41,206 nt of DNA from Acidiferrobacter sp. (GTDB lineage: Bacteria > Pseudomonadota > Gammaproteobacteria > Acidiferrobacterales > Acidiferrobacteraceae), in contig DAIDMD010000144.1 of the NCBI GenBank assembly GCA_027449165.1, positions 1 to 41,206 of the forward strand, given 5' to 3'. The notes under the pieces are model-generated. The model was not told the DNA's origin, did not search any database, and saw nothing but the letters and a program-made list of their open reading frames with translations. A program made the position numbers and the translations under genes. How positions within the stretch are numbered: the first letter of the stretch is position 1; each line of letters opens with the position of its first letter. This document shows positions 1-7,670 of this stretch, one piece after another.

Positions 1-346
1 AGTGGAACTACGTCATTAAGCCAAACGCGAAGGCTCGATGATTAAGTTGTTACCTTTATTTATTAACGACGCCTAAGCTAAGCCATTGCAAAGGCGCCAT
101 AATTTCAACGCCATGTCGCCACCTCTCCGAGGAGATAGTTAAGGGAATCGGAGGGTCGGGACCGGGGCGCTCCACGGTGTCGTCAGGATCCCCTGGGTGC
201 GCACGAAATAAACTGCGGGACAGCCAGGCTTGCCGGCATGCAATCACCTGCCAGAATGAATGCTGGCGGTGGCAGGCCGCGGGGGTATGATTGAGTCGGC
301 GCGGGGGCGCGACTCGGCGGCGGCCGCGTGAGAGAAGGGGGGGACG
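1..346. other. Left-edge intergenic stretch, no gene seen
   Basis: I find no convincing coding region here. The first 120 bases are clearly more AT-rich than the rest of the window (about 44% G+C by eye count). From about 130 onward composition returns to the GC-rich norm. A TATGAT hexamer at 286-291 could be a -10 element for the channel gene that follows, but a -35 at the right distance is poor. The stretch may be the downstream flank of a gene outside the window. Confidence 0.5.
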
Positions 347-1618
347 GTGGGACAACGGCCGATCGAAAAGCGACCGCAAAGGCCTGACCGCCCGGGGGGG
401 TCAGGGCCGGCCGAGGTGTTGCGTCTTAGGCCCTGGGCGCGCCTGCGCCAAGGGCTTGAGCAGGGCCGGCGGCGTTTCCGCGCGTGGTTTCCGCACGTGC
501 CCCTGGCCCTCGCGGTGATCCTGTTGGGTCTTTTGAACCTCGCGCCGGTCCTGCACCTCCTGAAAACCGGCATCGCCGCGACACCGCTTCTCGCCTCTGC
601 GCTGACCGCAAAGGCCCTGGACGGCGCCCCGGGGGTCGTCGCCGGACTCCTGCTCCTGGGCGCGGCCGGTGGCCTGTTGTTTCGTTCGCGGCTTTCCTGG
701 ACCGTGACCTTGCTTTTGGTGGCGGCCACGATGATGCTCGCTTGGCGGGCGACCCCGAGTGCCTCGTCGGCCTTGACCGTCTTCGACGGCGTCACCTTGC
801 TCGCGCTGCTCGTGTTCCAGCGGGACTTCGACCGCTCGAGTCTTGCCGCGGGGACGCTGTTTGCGATCGTGAGCATCCTGCTGTTGCTGGGCTACGCGGT
901 GTTCGGGGCCTTCGTTCTCGGTCAGGGGTTCTCGCCGCCTTTGACGACGCTCTCGGGCGCGCTGTATTTCGCGGTGGTCACGATGTCGACGGTGGGCTAC
1001 GGCGATATCGTGCCCAAGAGCGCGGACGCGCGGTTCTTCGTGATGTCGGTCATCATTCTCGGCATCACGGTGTTCGCCACGTCGATATCGGCAGTCATCG
1101 TGCCGGCGATGACCGCGCGCATGCAGGATCTGATGAAGGGGGGCGGCAAACGTATGACACGCAAGAACCACTATGTGATCGTGGGCGCCACGTCGCTCGC
1201 CCGCAATACCTGCCGGGAACTGCTGGCGCGCCACCTGCCGGTCACCGTGGTCGTGGCGGGCGCCGCGGATGCGGGCGCGTTTGCCGACGCCGATGTCCTG
1301 GTGGGCGACGCGAGCGATGCGGATACGTTGCGGGAGGCGGGCGTGCCGGACGCCGCGGCGGTGCTCGCGCTGCGCGACGACGATTCGGAGAATGCCTTCA
1401 TTGTCTTGGCGGTCAAGGAATTGAACCCCGCGACCCGCACGGTGGCCGCCGTAAACCACGGCAAGAACATGGCGCGGATGCGCCATGTCCGTCCCGACCT
1501 CGTCATTGCGCCCCAGGTGATGGGCGGCGAGTTGCTGGCCATGGCCCTCAATAACGAAGAGCTCGATAGCGATACCGTGATGCGCAAGCTCTTTCGCAGC
1601 GATCCGGCCGCGCCGTGA
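347..1618 (+). CDS. kch: Kch-type potassium channel with RCK/TrkA-N domain
   Basis: This is a predicted inner-membrane K+ channel of 423 residues; E. coli Kch has a similar length (about 417). The N-terminal 45 residues are basic and probably cytoplasmic. Several hydrophobic segments follow (about 50-70, 95-140, 145-165 and 175-200). The pore loop carries the K+ selectivity filter TVGYGD at 215-220, and a final inner helix follows it. From about residue 274 a Rossmann-like RCK/TrkA-N domain begins (HYVIVGA), which in this family binds a nucleotide or ion and gates the pore. The start is a GTG with a purine-rich AGAGAAGGGGGG ribosome site about 4-6 bases upstream. The gene stands alone, followed by a convergent minus-strand gene. 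The family assignment is firm; the gating ligand is unknown. Confidence 0.9.
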   Translation: MGQRPIEKRPQRPDRPGGSGPAEVLRLRPWARLRQGLEQGRRRFRAWFPHVPLALAVILLGLLNLAPVLHLLKTGIAATPLLASALTAKALDGAPGVVAGLLLLGAAGGLLFRSRLSWTVTLLLVAATMMLAWRATPSASSALTVFDGVTLLALLVFQRDFDRSSLAAGTLFAIVSILLLLGYAVFGAFVLGQGFSPPLTTLSGALYFAVVTMSTVGYGDIVPKSADARFFVMSVIILGITVFATSISAVIVPAMTARMQDLMKGGGKRMTRKNHYVIVGATSLARNTCRELLARHLPVTVVVAGAADAGAFADADVLVGDASDADTLREAGVPDAAAVLALRDDDSENAFIVLAVKELNPATRTVAAVNHGKNMARMRHVRPDLVIAPQVMGGELLAMALNNEELDSDTVMRKLFRSDPAAP

Positions 1619-1691
1619 GGCGGGGCCAGGCGGCATCGACCGCAGCCGATCGCGGCGGGCGTGCGCCACCGCCCGTAAGCGCTCGGCCGGT

Positions 1692-2243
1692 CTAGGTCTT
1701 GCGCTGCCGGGCAGGGCTCCGGGCTCCCGCCGGCCGCTCCGCCTTTTCCATGCGCGCCATGAGATCGCGGTCGTGCTCGTCCCGATAGGGTTTCAGGTCG
1801 AGGTCCGCCGGGACATGGGTGAGCCGCTCGTCGCCCACGGCCTTCACGAACTTCTGCATGAAGGCGTCGTACGCCCGCCAGGAGATCCGGTCGGCCCGCA
1901 CCGCCGCCTCCTCAGCCCGGGTGGCGATCTGGTGGGCGTGGAGATAGTGGAGGTCGAGTTCGTCGATCAGGGCCTTTTCCACGGCTTCATGCAGGATGAG
2001 GTAGCGGTCCACCTCCACGGTCCGGCCCTTGTCCGTAAACGACCGCGGGAGGTGGCGATCGATATAGATGGTGCGTCCGTCCTGGCTGTAGCCTGCGAGG
2101 TAGGGGACATCGCAGTCCCGGCGCAAGGTGACGCGCCGCAGGATGGCATCGAGCGTGCGCTCGAGCATCAGGGTCGAGACATACCAGTCGGGGATGTGCA
2201 ATTTGCGGTGCGGGGCGATCGGGTGGCAGCTTGTCGTAGGCAT
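1692..2243 (-). CDS. Conserved hypothetical protein with HE...H pattern
   Basis: The protein has about 183 residues and I cannot name its family. It is soluble and charged, with no signal peptide or membrane segment. Its core reads GYSQDGRTIYIDRHLP, then ILHEAVEKALID, then YLHAHQIATRAEEAAVRAD, and it ends in a basic tail. The HE pair followed by a downstream H and E resembles a zincin-like metal site but does not match the strict HExxH motif, so a protease role is only a guess. The frame stays open to a start at 2267. I prefer the ATG at 2243 because a strong GAGGGGG ribosome site lies 4-6 bases before it. A TATACT hexamer on the minus strand (2288-2283) could be the -10 of its promoter. The gene is convergent with the K+ channel gene. 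Confidence 0.7.
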   Translation of the reverse strand: MPTTSCHPIAPHRKLHIPDWYVSTLMLERTLDAILRRVTLRRDCDVPYLAGYSQDGRTIYIDRHLPRSFTDKGRTVEVDRYLILHEAVEKALIDELDLHYLHAHQIATRAEEAAVRADRISWRAYDAFMQKFVKAVGDERLTHVPADLDLKPYRDEHDRDLMARMEKAERPAGARSPARQRKT

Positions 2244-2638
2244 AAGTCCCCCTCGGGCTCGTGGCATCGTCTTTCAGGGTAAAGTATAACCCTCGTGCCA
2301 CGCCCCCCTGCTATCCGAGCCAGTCGGCCCCACGTCTCGTGCCGATCCGATGTGCGGCCGCTGCCGCGGAGCCGGTGCTGCCCGGGCCGGCATGCCTGTG
2401 CGGCCGGGGCTGGCGCCGCGGGACCGCAAGAAGGCACAATGCATGCGCGTCCGGCAGGATTTTGCCGATTCTGCCGCCCTGGTATTCGTGAGAGATGGAA
2501 TCGTTCCAAGAATGAATTCGGGGCCGCCCGGCGGGCCCCGGCATTGGATCAAGGGCTTTGTGCGGCCGACGCGAAGCGGGTACAGTGGAGCATAGGGTCT
2601 GTGAACCGAAATCGCGTGGCGATTGCAGGAGGACGTCG
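2244..2638. other. Intergenic region between divergent genes
   Basis: This stretch of about 400 bases separates the minus-strand hypothetical gene from the plus-strand lipoprotein gene. It holds the likely promoters of both: a minus-strand -10 (TATACT, 2288-2283) and a plus-strand -35/-10 pair at 2558-2586. A GC-rich inverted repeat (GGGGCC at 2520-2525 with GGCCCC at 2534-2539) has no T tract. I see no supported gene in the middle; several short open frames there have no ribosome site. Confidence 0.45.
2558..2586 (+). promoter_or_regulatory. Candidate sigma70-type promoter of lipoprotein gene
   Basis: The -35 TTGTGC (2558-2563) and -10 TACAGT (2581-2586) are separated by 17 bases. The -35 matches the consensus at 3 of 6 positions and the -10 at 4 of 6. 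The implied transcript start is about 45 bases before the ATG at 2639. Confidence 0.35.
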
Positions 2639-3430
2639 ATGAAACGTTGGGCGGGGGTCTGGGCCCTAATGGGCGTGGCGCTGCTCTTGTTGAGCGGATG
2701 CGTCGTGCGTCCCGGCGGATACGGTTATGTGACGACGGGTGTGGCAGTGGCTGGGCCGCAGGTCGCCTTCACCTTCAGCGATGGTGTCGACGCCTATTAC
2801 GAGCCGGCCTTCGGCGCCTACATCTATAGCGACGACGGATATTATTATCGCTGGGTCAACGACGGCTGGGTATATGCCACCTACTACGATGGGCCCTGGA
2901 TCCCGGTGGTCGCGACCGTCTATCTGCCGCCGCTTTTGGCCTTCGGGCCGCCGCCGCCCATCGTCCGTTACCGTCCTTATTTCGTCTGGTGGCGGATGCA
3001 CGCCGCGCGCTGGTACGCGATCCACCATCCCCACTGGTGGTACCGGCACCATCTCTATATGCGCCATTACGCCCAATGGCGGGCGCATGTCGTGCGCTAT
3101 TACGAGAACCACCCCGGCCGGCGGCCGGCGATGCGCGTGCTCTTTCACCGTCGCGAACAGCGTCTCGACCGCTTGCGCCACCAGCGGGCGATGGCGCGTC
3201 GCCGGCAGGAGCGTTTTCATGCCCGTCATCCTTTGGCGGGGCCGCGCCCTCCGGCATTTCGCGGACCGGCCTCTCGTCGGCCGCTGACGGGGAGACCCCC
3301 CCCGGGATATCGCGGACCGGCCTCTCGTCGGCCGTTGGCGGGGAGACGCCCGCTCGTGCGCGGGCGACCCCACCCGGCGCACCCCGTGCGGCGTCGGGGG
3401 AGGCCCGGACGCGGTGATCGTCGGCCTTAA
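2639..3430 (+). CDS. Aromatic- and His/Arg-rich outer lipoprotein, function unknown
   Basis: This 263-residue predicted lipoprotein begins with a signal sequence ending in the lipobox LLSGC, so Cys21 should be lipidated. The ATG at 2639 is chosen because AGGAGG lies 6 bases upstream. Residues about 35-110 are rich in Tyr, Trp and Asp, with a strand-turn pattern ending in YDGPW. The middle (110-170) is rich in His, Trp and Tyr, for example HHPHWWYRHHLYMRHY. The C-terminus is very basic and proline-rich, with two near-identical FRGPASRRPL/YRGPASRRPL units encoded by a DNA repeat. The protein should be strongly cationic at low pH. I do not recognise a named family. Interaction with the cell wall, LPS or metals is possible but unproven. 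Confidence 0.75.
   Translation: MKRWAGVWALMGVALLLLSGCVVRPGGYGYVTTGVAVAGPQVAFTFSDGVDAYYEPAFGAYIYSDDGYYYRWVNDGWVYATYYDGPWIPVVATVYLPPLLAFGPPPPIVRYRPYFVWWRMHAARWYAIHHPHWWYRHHLYMRHYAQWRAHVVRYYENHPGRRPAMRVLFHRREQRLDRLRHQRAMARRRQERFHARHPLAGPRPPAFRGPASRRPLTGRPPPGYRGPASRRPLAGRRPLVRGRPHPAHPVRRRGRPGRGDRRP
3259..3334 (+). repeat. Direct DNA repeat, 25-bp core, period 51
   Basis: Two identical 25-base cores lie at 3259-3283 and 3310-3334. They are embedded in a longer similar unit and keep the reading frame of the lipoprotein gene (51 bases is 17 codons). They encode the repeated RGPASRRPL block. The near-perfect DNA identity suggests a recent in-frame duplication that could vary in copy number. Confidence 0.8.
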
Positions 3431-3631
3431 AGCCTTGGTGACGCTGCGGATCCCCGGGGCGGTTTCGTTCGCGAGGCCACGGCGTCTTGCGGGCCGTTCC
3501 GGTATTCTCGGGGCCGCTCCCGATCGGGGCGGCCCGGGACCGGGCATCCCTGCGGGGGCTGGCGCACGCGCGTTTAAGGCCCGCAAGCCGCGCGGTTGTG
3601 TTATGATGGGGGTGCTCCCGCACTCGCGGGT

Positions 3632-3660
3632 TTGAAACGCGCCTCGGTCGCACCCATACT
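3632..3660 (+). promoter_or_regulatory. Sigma70-type promoter giving a near-leaderless transcript
   Basis: The -35 TTGAAA (3632-3637, 5 of 6 matches) and -10 CATACT (3655-3660, 4 of 6) are spaced 17 bases. Transcription should begin at about 3667-3668, only 2-3 bases before the ATG at 3670. No ribosome site precedes that ATG. Confidence 0.55.
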
Positions 3661-3669
3661 AATCTTGCC

Positions 3670-4122
3670 ATGACGATGATCGCCTTTGATTCGCGCACCG
3701 CCCGACGTTGGGCCTCGGCGCTCGCATTGGTGGGCCTTATGGCCGCGCCGGCGCTTGCTGCGCGCCAGATTCAATGGGCGCGCTCTGCCGACGGATCGGT
3801 GGCGCCGGTCTTCTCGCCGCGGCAACAATCGCTCATGTATCTCTTAAATGGGGTGCCTGCCCGGCACCGGGCGGCCGGCGAGGGAGGGGGCGGCGCGCTC
3901 GCCGCCCTCGGCCAGGCGCTCGTCCTGAAGCCGGACCTGGGCGCCTGCCAGGCCTTTGTGCACGGCTGTCACGAAGGCGCTATCGTGACCTTGCCTGACC
4001 ACGACGTCCTGCGGACCTTGGGGGCGGGTCTCGGCATGCGCTTGGGCAGCATGCGCTTCGAGTACGCCTACGGCATCCATACCGGGGCGAGCTTCATAGG
4101 GATCAGGAGCAGTATCCCCTAG
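3670..4122 (+). CDS. Small exported protein, function unknown
   Basis: The product has 150 residues. It has an N-terminal basic region and hydrophobic core ending APALA-A, a good Sec signal peptide cleaved after about residue 33. The mature part is about 115 residues with two cysteines (GACQAF and HGCHEG) that could form a disulfide. It contains a Gly-rich stretch (GEGGGGALAALG) and a C-terminal beta-like tail (FEYAYGIHTGASFIGI). I recognise no family. A second in-frame ATG lies two codons downstream; neither has a ribosome site, and the promoter places the transcript start next to the first ATG. It is followed after 4 bases by the thioredoxin-fold gene, so the two are probably co-transcribed. 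Confidence 0.65.
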   Translation: MTMIAFDSRTARRWASALALVGLMAAPALAARQIQWARSADGSVAPVFSPRQQSLMYLLNGVPARHRAAGEGGGGALAALGQALVLKPDLGACQAFVHGCHEGAIVTLPDHDVLRTLGAGLGMRLGSMRFEYAYGIHTGASFIGIRSSIP

Positions 4123-4126
4123 GCCC

Positions 4127-4951
4127 ATGGCGGTTCTTCCCTATATCGTCGACGGCACCGCGGAGAACTTCGCGCGGCTCGTGCTCGAGAACTCGCGGCG
4201 CGGACCGGTCGCAGTGAACTTCTGGTCGCCGCGCGCCGGGCCCTGTCTCGTGCTTATGCCGCGGCTCGTGCGGGTGGCGCAGGACTATGGCGGGCGCATC
4301 CTGCTCGTGATGCTGAATACCGACGACCACGGGGAACTCGCCGCGCGCCTCGAGATCCGCGCGCTGCCGTTGGTGCGAATCTTTCGCGGCGGCGAGGCCG
4401 TCGACAGCCTCCAGGGGGTCCAATCGGAGGCGGATCTCCGTGCGTTTTTCGGCAAGCACGCGCCGGGGCCCGACGCCGCCCTCCATGCCCTGGCCTGCGG
4501 GGACACGGCGGAAGCGGCGCGGCAGGCGGCGCGGTCGGCCTTGGAGCGCCCCGGGGACCCGGACGCCGCCTTGCGGGTGGCGCGGCTCCTGGTCCTCGAC
4601 AAGCGGCCGCGGGAGGCCTTTGCGCTGCTGGAGGCCTTGCCGCCCGCATTGCGCAGTGAGGGCGAGATTGGCGCGCTCCACGCGCATCTCGCGCTCATCG
4701 CGGCGATGGCCGATGAGGATGAGACCGGGGAGCCGCCCGAATCGCAGGCCGAGGGCCTGTTCCGTGACGCCGTCCGGGCCCTGGCGCGCGACGATCTTGC
4801 GACCGCGTGCGATCGGCTGGTGGCGTGCGCCGCCAGCAATCCGGGTTACCGCGACGGTTTGGCGCTGCGCGCCGCGCGCGCCCTGGCGGCGCTCCCCATG
4901 AGCCCCGAGGCGCGCCGCCGCGTCGATGCCCTTCTTACGCTAGGGCATTAG
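4127..4951 (+). CDS. cnoX: CnoX/YbbN-like thioredoxin-fold co-chaperone
   Basis: The protein has 274 residues. An N-terminal thioredoxin fold (about 1-110) is followed by a helical TPR-like domain, the layout of CnoX (YbbN). E. coli CnoX is a chaperedoxin that protects proteins from hypochlorite damage and hands them to GroEL. The usual WCGPC site reads WSPRAGPC at 33-40, so the first active-site Cys is Ala37 and only Cys40 remains. The cis-proline loop (RALPLV) is kept. E. coli CnoX likewise lacks a full CxxC, so the loss argues against reductase activity rather than against function. The gene starts 4 bases after the exported-protein gene, with its only AGGAG about 17 bases upstream, which suggests translational coupling. 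It is convergent with nadA. Confidence 0.82.
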   Translation: MAVLPYIVDGTAENFARLVLENSRRGPVAVNFWSPRAGPCLVLMPRLVRVAQDYGGRILLVMLNTDDHGELAARLEIRALPLVRIFRGGEAVDSLQGVQSEADLRAFFGKHAPGPDAALHALACGDTAEAARQAARSALERPGDPDAALRVARLLVLDKRPREAFALLEALPPALRSEGEIGALHAHLALIAAMADEDETGEPPESQAEGLFRDAVRALARDDLATACDRLVACAASNPGYRDGLALRAARALAALPMSPEARRRVDALLTLGH

Positions 4952-5093
4952 CGCCGGTCCGCGGAGATCGTCCCGGTCGGGGCCGCGAGGGCCTCGGCGC
5001 ACGCGCCTGAGTGCGACCGGCGTACAGCCGCGCCAGCGGGGTTTCGGGCGCGGCCTGCGGCCGCCTTTGAGGGCTTGCCGCGACAGACCTCTG

Positions 5094-6143
5094 TCAGGCG
5101 TTCCCGAGCCCCAATACCCCGGTCTTCTGGGAAGCGGCGAACTCGATCATGCGCAGGACCGGCTCCAGCGCCCGCCGGCGCACCGACTCCTCGATGTGAA
5201 TCTCGGGTCCGCCGGTCGTGAGGGCGGCCTCGAGCGAGGCCAGCGTGTTCATGGCCATCCATGGGCAATGGGCGCAGGATTTGCAGGTCGCGCCGTGCCC
5301 CCCCGTGGGCGCCTCCAGGAATTCCTTGCCGGGCGCAACCTGGCGCATCTTGTAGAGGATGCCGTTGTCGGTCGCGACGATGAAGCGGCGTGCCGGCCTC
5401 GTCCGCGCGGCCTCTATCATGGCGCTTGTGGAGCCGACCACATCGGCCAAAGCGATGACCGCGGCCGGGGATTCGGGATGCGCGAGCACATCGGCATCCG
5501 GGTAACGGTGTTTGAGGTCAAGGAGGGCCTGTGCGCGAAACTCCTCGTGCACGATGCATGCGCCTTGCCATAGCAGCATGTCCGCGCCGCTTTCCCGCCG
5601 TACGTAATCGCCGAGGTGGCGGTCCGGCGCCCACAAAATCTTTTCGCCCCGGTCCTTGAGATACCGCGCGAGCTTCAGGGCGATGCTGGAGGTCACGACC
5701 CAGTCGGCCCGCGCCTTGACCGCCGCGCTGGTATTGGCGTAGACGACCACCGTGCGGTCGGGGTGGGCGTCGCAGAACGCCTGGAAGGCGTCCGCCGGAC
5801 AACTTTCGTCGAGCGAGCAGGTGGCCTCGAGCGTCGGCATCAGCACCCGTTTTTCGGGATTCAGGATCTTGGCCGTCTCGCCCATGAAGCGCACGCCGGC
5901 GACCACCAAGGTCTTGGCCTTGTGCTCATGCCCGAAGCGCGCCATGTCGAGGGAATCGGAGACATAGCCCCCGGTCTCCTCGGCCAGCGCCTGGAGATCG
6001 GCATCGGTGTAATAATGCGCGACGAGCACGGCATCCTGTTCGACGAGCAGCCTTTTGATCCGCTGGATCCTCCGGGCCCGATCGAGTTCGGTTACGGGTC
6101 GGTGGCGCGCGGGGCCGTGCATGGCGAGTGGGATCGTGTTCAT
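5094..6143 (-). CDS. nadA: Quinolinate synthase NadA
   Basis: This 349-residue cytoplasmic enzyme condenses iminoaspartate with dihydroxyacetone phosphate to make quinolinate for de novo NAD synthesis. The three [4Fe-4S] ligands expected from E. coli (C113, C200, C297) correspond to Cys109 (ATCSLDESC), Cys196 ([10 protein letters not shown]) and Cys293 ([10 protein letters not shown]). The family signatures [20 protein letters not shown] and [12 protein letters not shown] are also present. The frame is open far upstream, but the true start is the ATG at 6143, preceded by GAGGTG on the minus strand. It lies 13 bases after the nrtR-like gene, so the two form one unit. A second NAD gene, nadD, lies at 21618. 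Confidence 0.95.
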   Translation of the reverse strand: MNTIPLAMHGPARHRPVTELDRARRIQRIKRLLVEQDAVLVAHYYTDADLQALAEETGGYVSDSLDMARFGHEHKAKTLVVAGVRFMGETAKILNPEKRVLMPTLEATCSLDESCPADAFQAFCDAHPDRTVVVYANTSAAVKARADWVVTSSIALKLARYLKDRGEKILWAPDRHLGDYVRRESGADMLLWQGACIVHEEFRAQALLDLKHRYPDADVLAHPESPAAVIALADVVGSTSAMIEAARTRPARRFIVATDNGILYKMRQVAPGKEFLEAPTGGHGATCKSCAHCPWMAMNTLASLEAALTTGGPEIHIEESVRRRALEPVLRMIEFAASQKTGVLGLGNA

Positions 6144-6156
6144 AGGCACCTCGGTG

Positions 6157-6774
6157 TCATCCCGCGAAAGCGGGTTGCGTGTCGCGCAGGCGGTAGAGCC
6201 GGGCCGGGCGGTGGGATCCGTTGCGGCGCAGGTCGCGGGTCTCGACCAGGCATGAGGAGGCGCGCATGCGCCGGCGGAAGTTGCGTTTGTCCAATTCCTG
6301 GCGGCCGATGATCTCGTAGACCGTCTGCAGTTCCCCCAGCGTGAACCGGTCGGCCAGGAACTGATAGGCGATCGGGGCGTATTCCAGCTTTCCGGCCAGC
6401 CGCTCGCACGCCCGCTGGACGATGACCCGGTCCTCCCGGGCCAGATCGGATGCGTGCGCCGGATCCGCCCATCCGACGCCCGGGCGCCGTATCTGTAGCC
6501 GGTCGCAGGGGGCAAGCGCGTAATAGGCGACGACCACCCGCGGCCCGTCACGATCCCCGTCGAAGGTATAGAGCTGTTCGAGAAACACGTCCTCGATGCC
6601 GGCGGCCTCCCGGAGGGCCCGGCGCGCGCAGGCCTCCAACGTCTCCCCCTCGTCGATTGAGGCCGTCGGGAGCCGGCTCCGTTCCCCTTCCAGCCGGAGA
6701 AATTCCAGCTGTTCGCGTATGGTAAAAAGCGCCACCGCCGCGCTGATCGGCGGTAACGGCTTCGTGTCATTCAT
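6157..6774 (-). CDS. nrtR: NrtR-type Nudix-domain transcription regulator of NAD metabolism
   Basis: The protein has 205 residues: an N-terminal Nudix fold (about 10-145) and a C-terminal winged-helix region (about 148-205) with [14 protein letters not shown] and [10 protein letters not shown], the hallmark of NrtR regulators. NrtR proteins bind DNA upstream of NAD genes and release it on binding ADP-ribose. The Nudix box is degenerate: where the catalytic pattern needs RExxEE it reads RALREAAG, so hydrolysis is probably lost and the domain is likely a sensor. The gene sits 13 bases upstream of nadA on the same strand, which points to nadA as the target and to self-regulation. The ATG at 6774 has no ribosome site and may be translated from a leaderless message. 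I did not identify a clear operator palindrome. Confidence 0.85.
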   Translation of the reverse strand: MNDTKPLPPISAAVALFTIREQLEFLRLEGERSRLPTASIDEGETLEACARRALREAAGIEDVFLEQLYTFDGDRDGPRVVVAYYALAPCDRLQIRRPGVGWADPAHASDLAREDRVIVQRACERLAGKLEYAPIAYQFLADRFTLGELQTVYEIIGRQELDKRNFRRRMRASSCLVETRDLRRNGSHRPARLYRLRDTQPAFAG

Positions 6775-6780
6775 ACACTG

Positions 6781-6810
6781 ACGCTACGCCCCCCGCCCCT
6801 CGCCCGTCAA
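6781..6810 (-). promoter_or_regulatory. Candidate promoter of nrtR-nadA, possibly leaderless
   Basis: On the minus strand a -35 TTGACG (6810-6805, 5 of 6) is followed after 18 bases by a weak -10 TAGCGT (6786-6781, 3 of 6). Transcription would begin at about 6774, on the first base of the nrtR start codon. Confidence 0.35.
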
Positions 6811-6854
6811 GGGGCGCCCGGGCCGCCGGCCGGGCGCGGCGGCCCGCCGCGCGC

Positions 6855-6884
6855 TACACGCGGCAGGCCCGGCGGCGTTACAAT
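6855..6884 (+). promoter_or_regulatory. Promoter of the Nudix hydrolase gene, leaderless
   Basis: A -10 TACAAT (6879-6884, 5 of 6) ends 6 bases before the ATG at 6891. A weak -35 TACACG (6855-6860) lies 18 bases upstream of it. The transcript should start at or next to the A of the start codon, and there is no ribosome site. Confidence 0.5.
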
Positions 6885-6890
6885 ACCGCC

Positions 6891-7466
6891 ATGTACTTTT
6901 GTCGCAATTGCGGTAGCGAATTGAGCCGTCGGATCCCGGAGGGGGATACGCGCTCGCGCGACGTCTGCGACCACTGCTCCGCCATTCATTATGAGAACCC
7001 CAAGGTCGTGGCCGGCTGCGTGGCGTCTTGGGACGGGCGGGTCCTGCTCTGTCGGCGCGCCATCGAGCCCCGCCGCGGCCTGTGGACGCTGCCTGCCGGT
7101 TTCATGGAAAACGGCGAGACGACCAGCGAGGCCGCGGCGCGCGAAACCTGGGAGGAGGCCTGCGCGCGCGTGGATATCGATGGCCTCTACACCCTATTTA
7201 ACCTGCCGCAGATCAATCAGATCTACCTCATGTTCCGCGCGCGCCTCTGCGCGCCCGACTTCGGGCCCGGCGCCGAGAGTCTCGAGGTTGCGCTCTTTGG
7301 CGAATCCGAGGTCCCGTGGGACGAACTCGCGTTCCCTGCCGTCCGGGAGACCCTGAAGCTCTACTTTGGGGACCGCCGGAGCGGGCTCTACCCATTCCGG
7401 TCCGGGGACCTCATGAAGGGCCCCGATGGCGTGGATTATCAGGTGCGTTTCCTTTCTGCCTCTTGA
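6891..7466 (+). CDS. Nudix hydrolase with N-terminal zinc ribbon
   Basis: The product has 191 residues. A zinc-ribbon hairpin comes first (CRNCG at 4-8 and CDHC at 28-31), followed by a Nudix domain. Unlike the neighbouring regulator, the Nudix box is largely intact: GFMENGE followed by RETWEEA, giving the metal-binding Glu residues. The family hydrolyses nucleoside diphosphates linked to another group, such as ADP-ribose, NADH, FAD or CoA. The substrate cannot be read from the sequence, but divergence from nrtR-nadA makes an NAD- or ADP-ribose-related substrate attractive. The start codon directly precedes the zinc ribbon and has no ribosome site; a -10 lies 6 bases upstream. Confidence 0.85.
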   Translation: MYFCRNCGSELSRRIPEGDTRSRDVCDHCSAIHYENPKVVAGCVASWDGRVLLCRRAIEPRRGLWTLPAGFMENGETTSEAAARETWEEACARVDIDGLYTLFNLPQINQIYLMFRARLCAPDFGPGAESLEVALFGESEVPWDELAFPAVRETLKLYFGDRRSGLYPFRSGDLMKGPDGVDYQVRFLSAS

Positions 7467-7670
7467 AAGTCGCGCGCGGTGTCTCCACGATAGCGGGTAA
7501 GTGTGTGCCATGCGCCGGGTCGGCCTTGTACGTCCGTGCCGGCCGTCGGCACCCCCCACGATCCGTGATCGGCCGAGTTCGCAAGGGCAAAGCCGGTCGT
7601 TGCCGTACGGGCCGCGTATCTCGCGCCTGTCCGGTTCATCCCATCATGGTAGACGACTAGGAGAAAGACC

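Noticed and set aside
5050-5068. GCGGCC-TGC-GGCCGC hairpin between cnoX and nadA as a terminator
   Set aside because: Only three Ts follow and the region is uniformly GC-rich, so it is not distinguishable from chance.
5094-6770. 558-codon minus-strand frame joining nadA to upstream sequence
   Set aside because: Only the part from the ATG at 6143 resembles a protein family. The upstream part is another frame of the nrtR gene, which has its own convincing product.
6157-6774. Calling the regulator a catalytic Nudix hydrolase
   Set aside because: The box reads RALREAAG instead of RExxEE, and a winged-helix domain typical of NrtR follows, so a sensor-regulator role fits better.
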